A program made the position numbers and the translations under genes. Below the pieces are notes generated by a model. The model did no database searches. It saw only the letters and a program-made list of their open reading frames with translations, and had not been told where the DNA came from. From Candidatus Falkowiibacteriota bacterium (lineage in GTDB: Bacteria; Patescibacteriota; Patescibacteriia; CAIXNZ01), in the NCBI GenBank assembly GCA_903920975.1, contig CAIXNZ010000110.1, positions 1-27,729 of the forward strand: DNA of 27,729 bases, in the 5' to 3' direction. Shown here piece by piece: positions 27,486 through 27,729 of this stretch; the first letter of the stretch is position 1; each line of letters starts with the position of its first letter.

Positions 27486-27729
27486 ATGTTAGATCTAAAG
27501 ACAATCGAAAAATTAGATTGGAAAACCGTTGGTTTTTTCCGCTTTAAGAAGTTTGATAATGATTATTTATTGACTAATGATGTGGGTAAATTCGTTTTTA
27601 TTAATGAAAGCGACTTTAAAAAATTTATTATTGGAAAATTAGATATTAAAAGCAATATATTCAAGGAGTTAAGCGAGAATTTGTTCATTTTAGACAAAAA
27701 TTATGCCAAAGGATTAATTGAAGATTTTC
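27486..27729 (+). CDS. hxsB: HxsB-like radical-SAM maturase, N-terminal part (3' end outside window)
   Basis: The first 81 residues of a gene that continues past the window are present. They read FFRFKKFDNDYLLTNDVGKF, then VFINESDFKKFIIGKL (residues 17-52), matching the N-terminal region of HxsB radical-SAM maturases before their CxxxCxxC cluster. The fold implied (strand, turn, strand with LLTNDxG, then helices) resembles a peptide-recognition wing. The radical-SAM motif itself is not in the window, so enzyme identity rests on this segment plus two upstream HxsD-like genes. The start follows AAATT without a Shine-Dalgarno site, 8 bases after the preceding stop. Confidence 0.72.
   Translation, partial: MLDLKTIEKLDWKTVGFFRFKKFDNDYLLTNDVGKFVFINESDFKKFIIGKLDIKSNIFKELSENLFILDKNYAKGLIEDF

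Overview
The window looks like chromosomal DNA of a Candidate Phyla Radiation (Patescibacteria) bacterium, probably of the Parcubacteria-type lineages. This is inferred from the AT-rich genes, short intergenic gaps, many short secreted or membrane proteins without recognisable families, a shortened HrcA, mostly absent Shine-Dalgarno sites, and an Hxs-like radical-SAM locus with HxsD-like proteins. Assignment below phylum level is not possible from the sequence alone.

Layout. (1) 1-2410: two overlapping MacB/FtsX-type ABC permeases, the first cut by the window edge. (2) 2494-6360: the heat-shock block hrcA - grpE - (one minus-strand gene) - dnaK, with a perfect CIRCE operator over the -35 box of an apparently leaderless hrcA promoter. 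(3) 6361-10660: stand-alone transcription units with strong Shine-Dalgarno sites, recognisable promoters and intrinsic terminators. They encode a small membrane protein, a lipoprotein glycoside hydrolase (GH113-like) with two Ig/cadherin-like domains, an unknown 234-residue protein and a second membrane protein. They are separated by palindromic repeat elements. (4) 10674-21923: exported proteins of unknown function, a DUF2779 nuclease (Cas4-like plus DnaQ-like), a Fic protein inserted downstream of it, a possible DNA-glycosylase-like protein, a DUF3467 protein, two REP-associated tyrosine transposases (RAYTs), a cluster of Cys-rich secreted proteins and lipoproteins, an HI0933-type flavoprotein and a possible PD-(D/E)XK protein. 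(5) 22004-23119: dnaJ, 15.6 kb from dnaK. (6) 23264-27729: a tight operon of one membrane protein, three secreted repeat-type proteins, two HxsD-like proteins and the start of an HxsB-like radical-SAM maturase, which runs off the end.

Two things stand out. The first is the terminal operon. It joins an Hxs-type radical-SAM peptide-modification module to three co-directional secreted proteins, two of which end in a similar Leu-Cys-Cys...Tyr tail. This is a candidate undescribed surface-protein modification system.

The second is a family of concentric palindromes. A 28-29 bp core beginning GTAG(A/G)GA sits at the centre of a second inverted repeat whose sequence differs at each locus, giving elements of about 85-94 bp, plus two double-core versions of about 120 bp. 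Seven copies are intergenic. Two more are embedded in frame inside the two RAYT genes, the kind of enzyme expected to mobilise such repeats.

There are also signs of tail-swapping recombination. Diverged second copies of the 3' ends of dnaK and of the DUF2779 gene lie downstream of the intact genes. No rRNA, tRNA or CRISPR array was seen.
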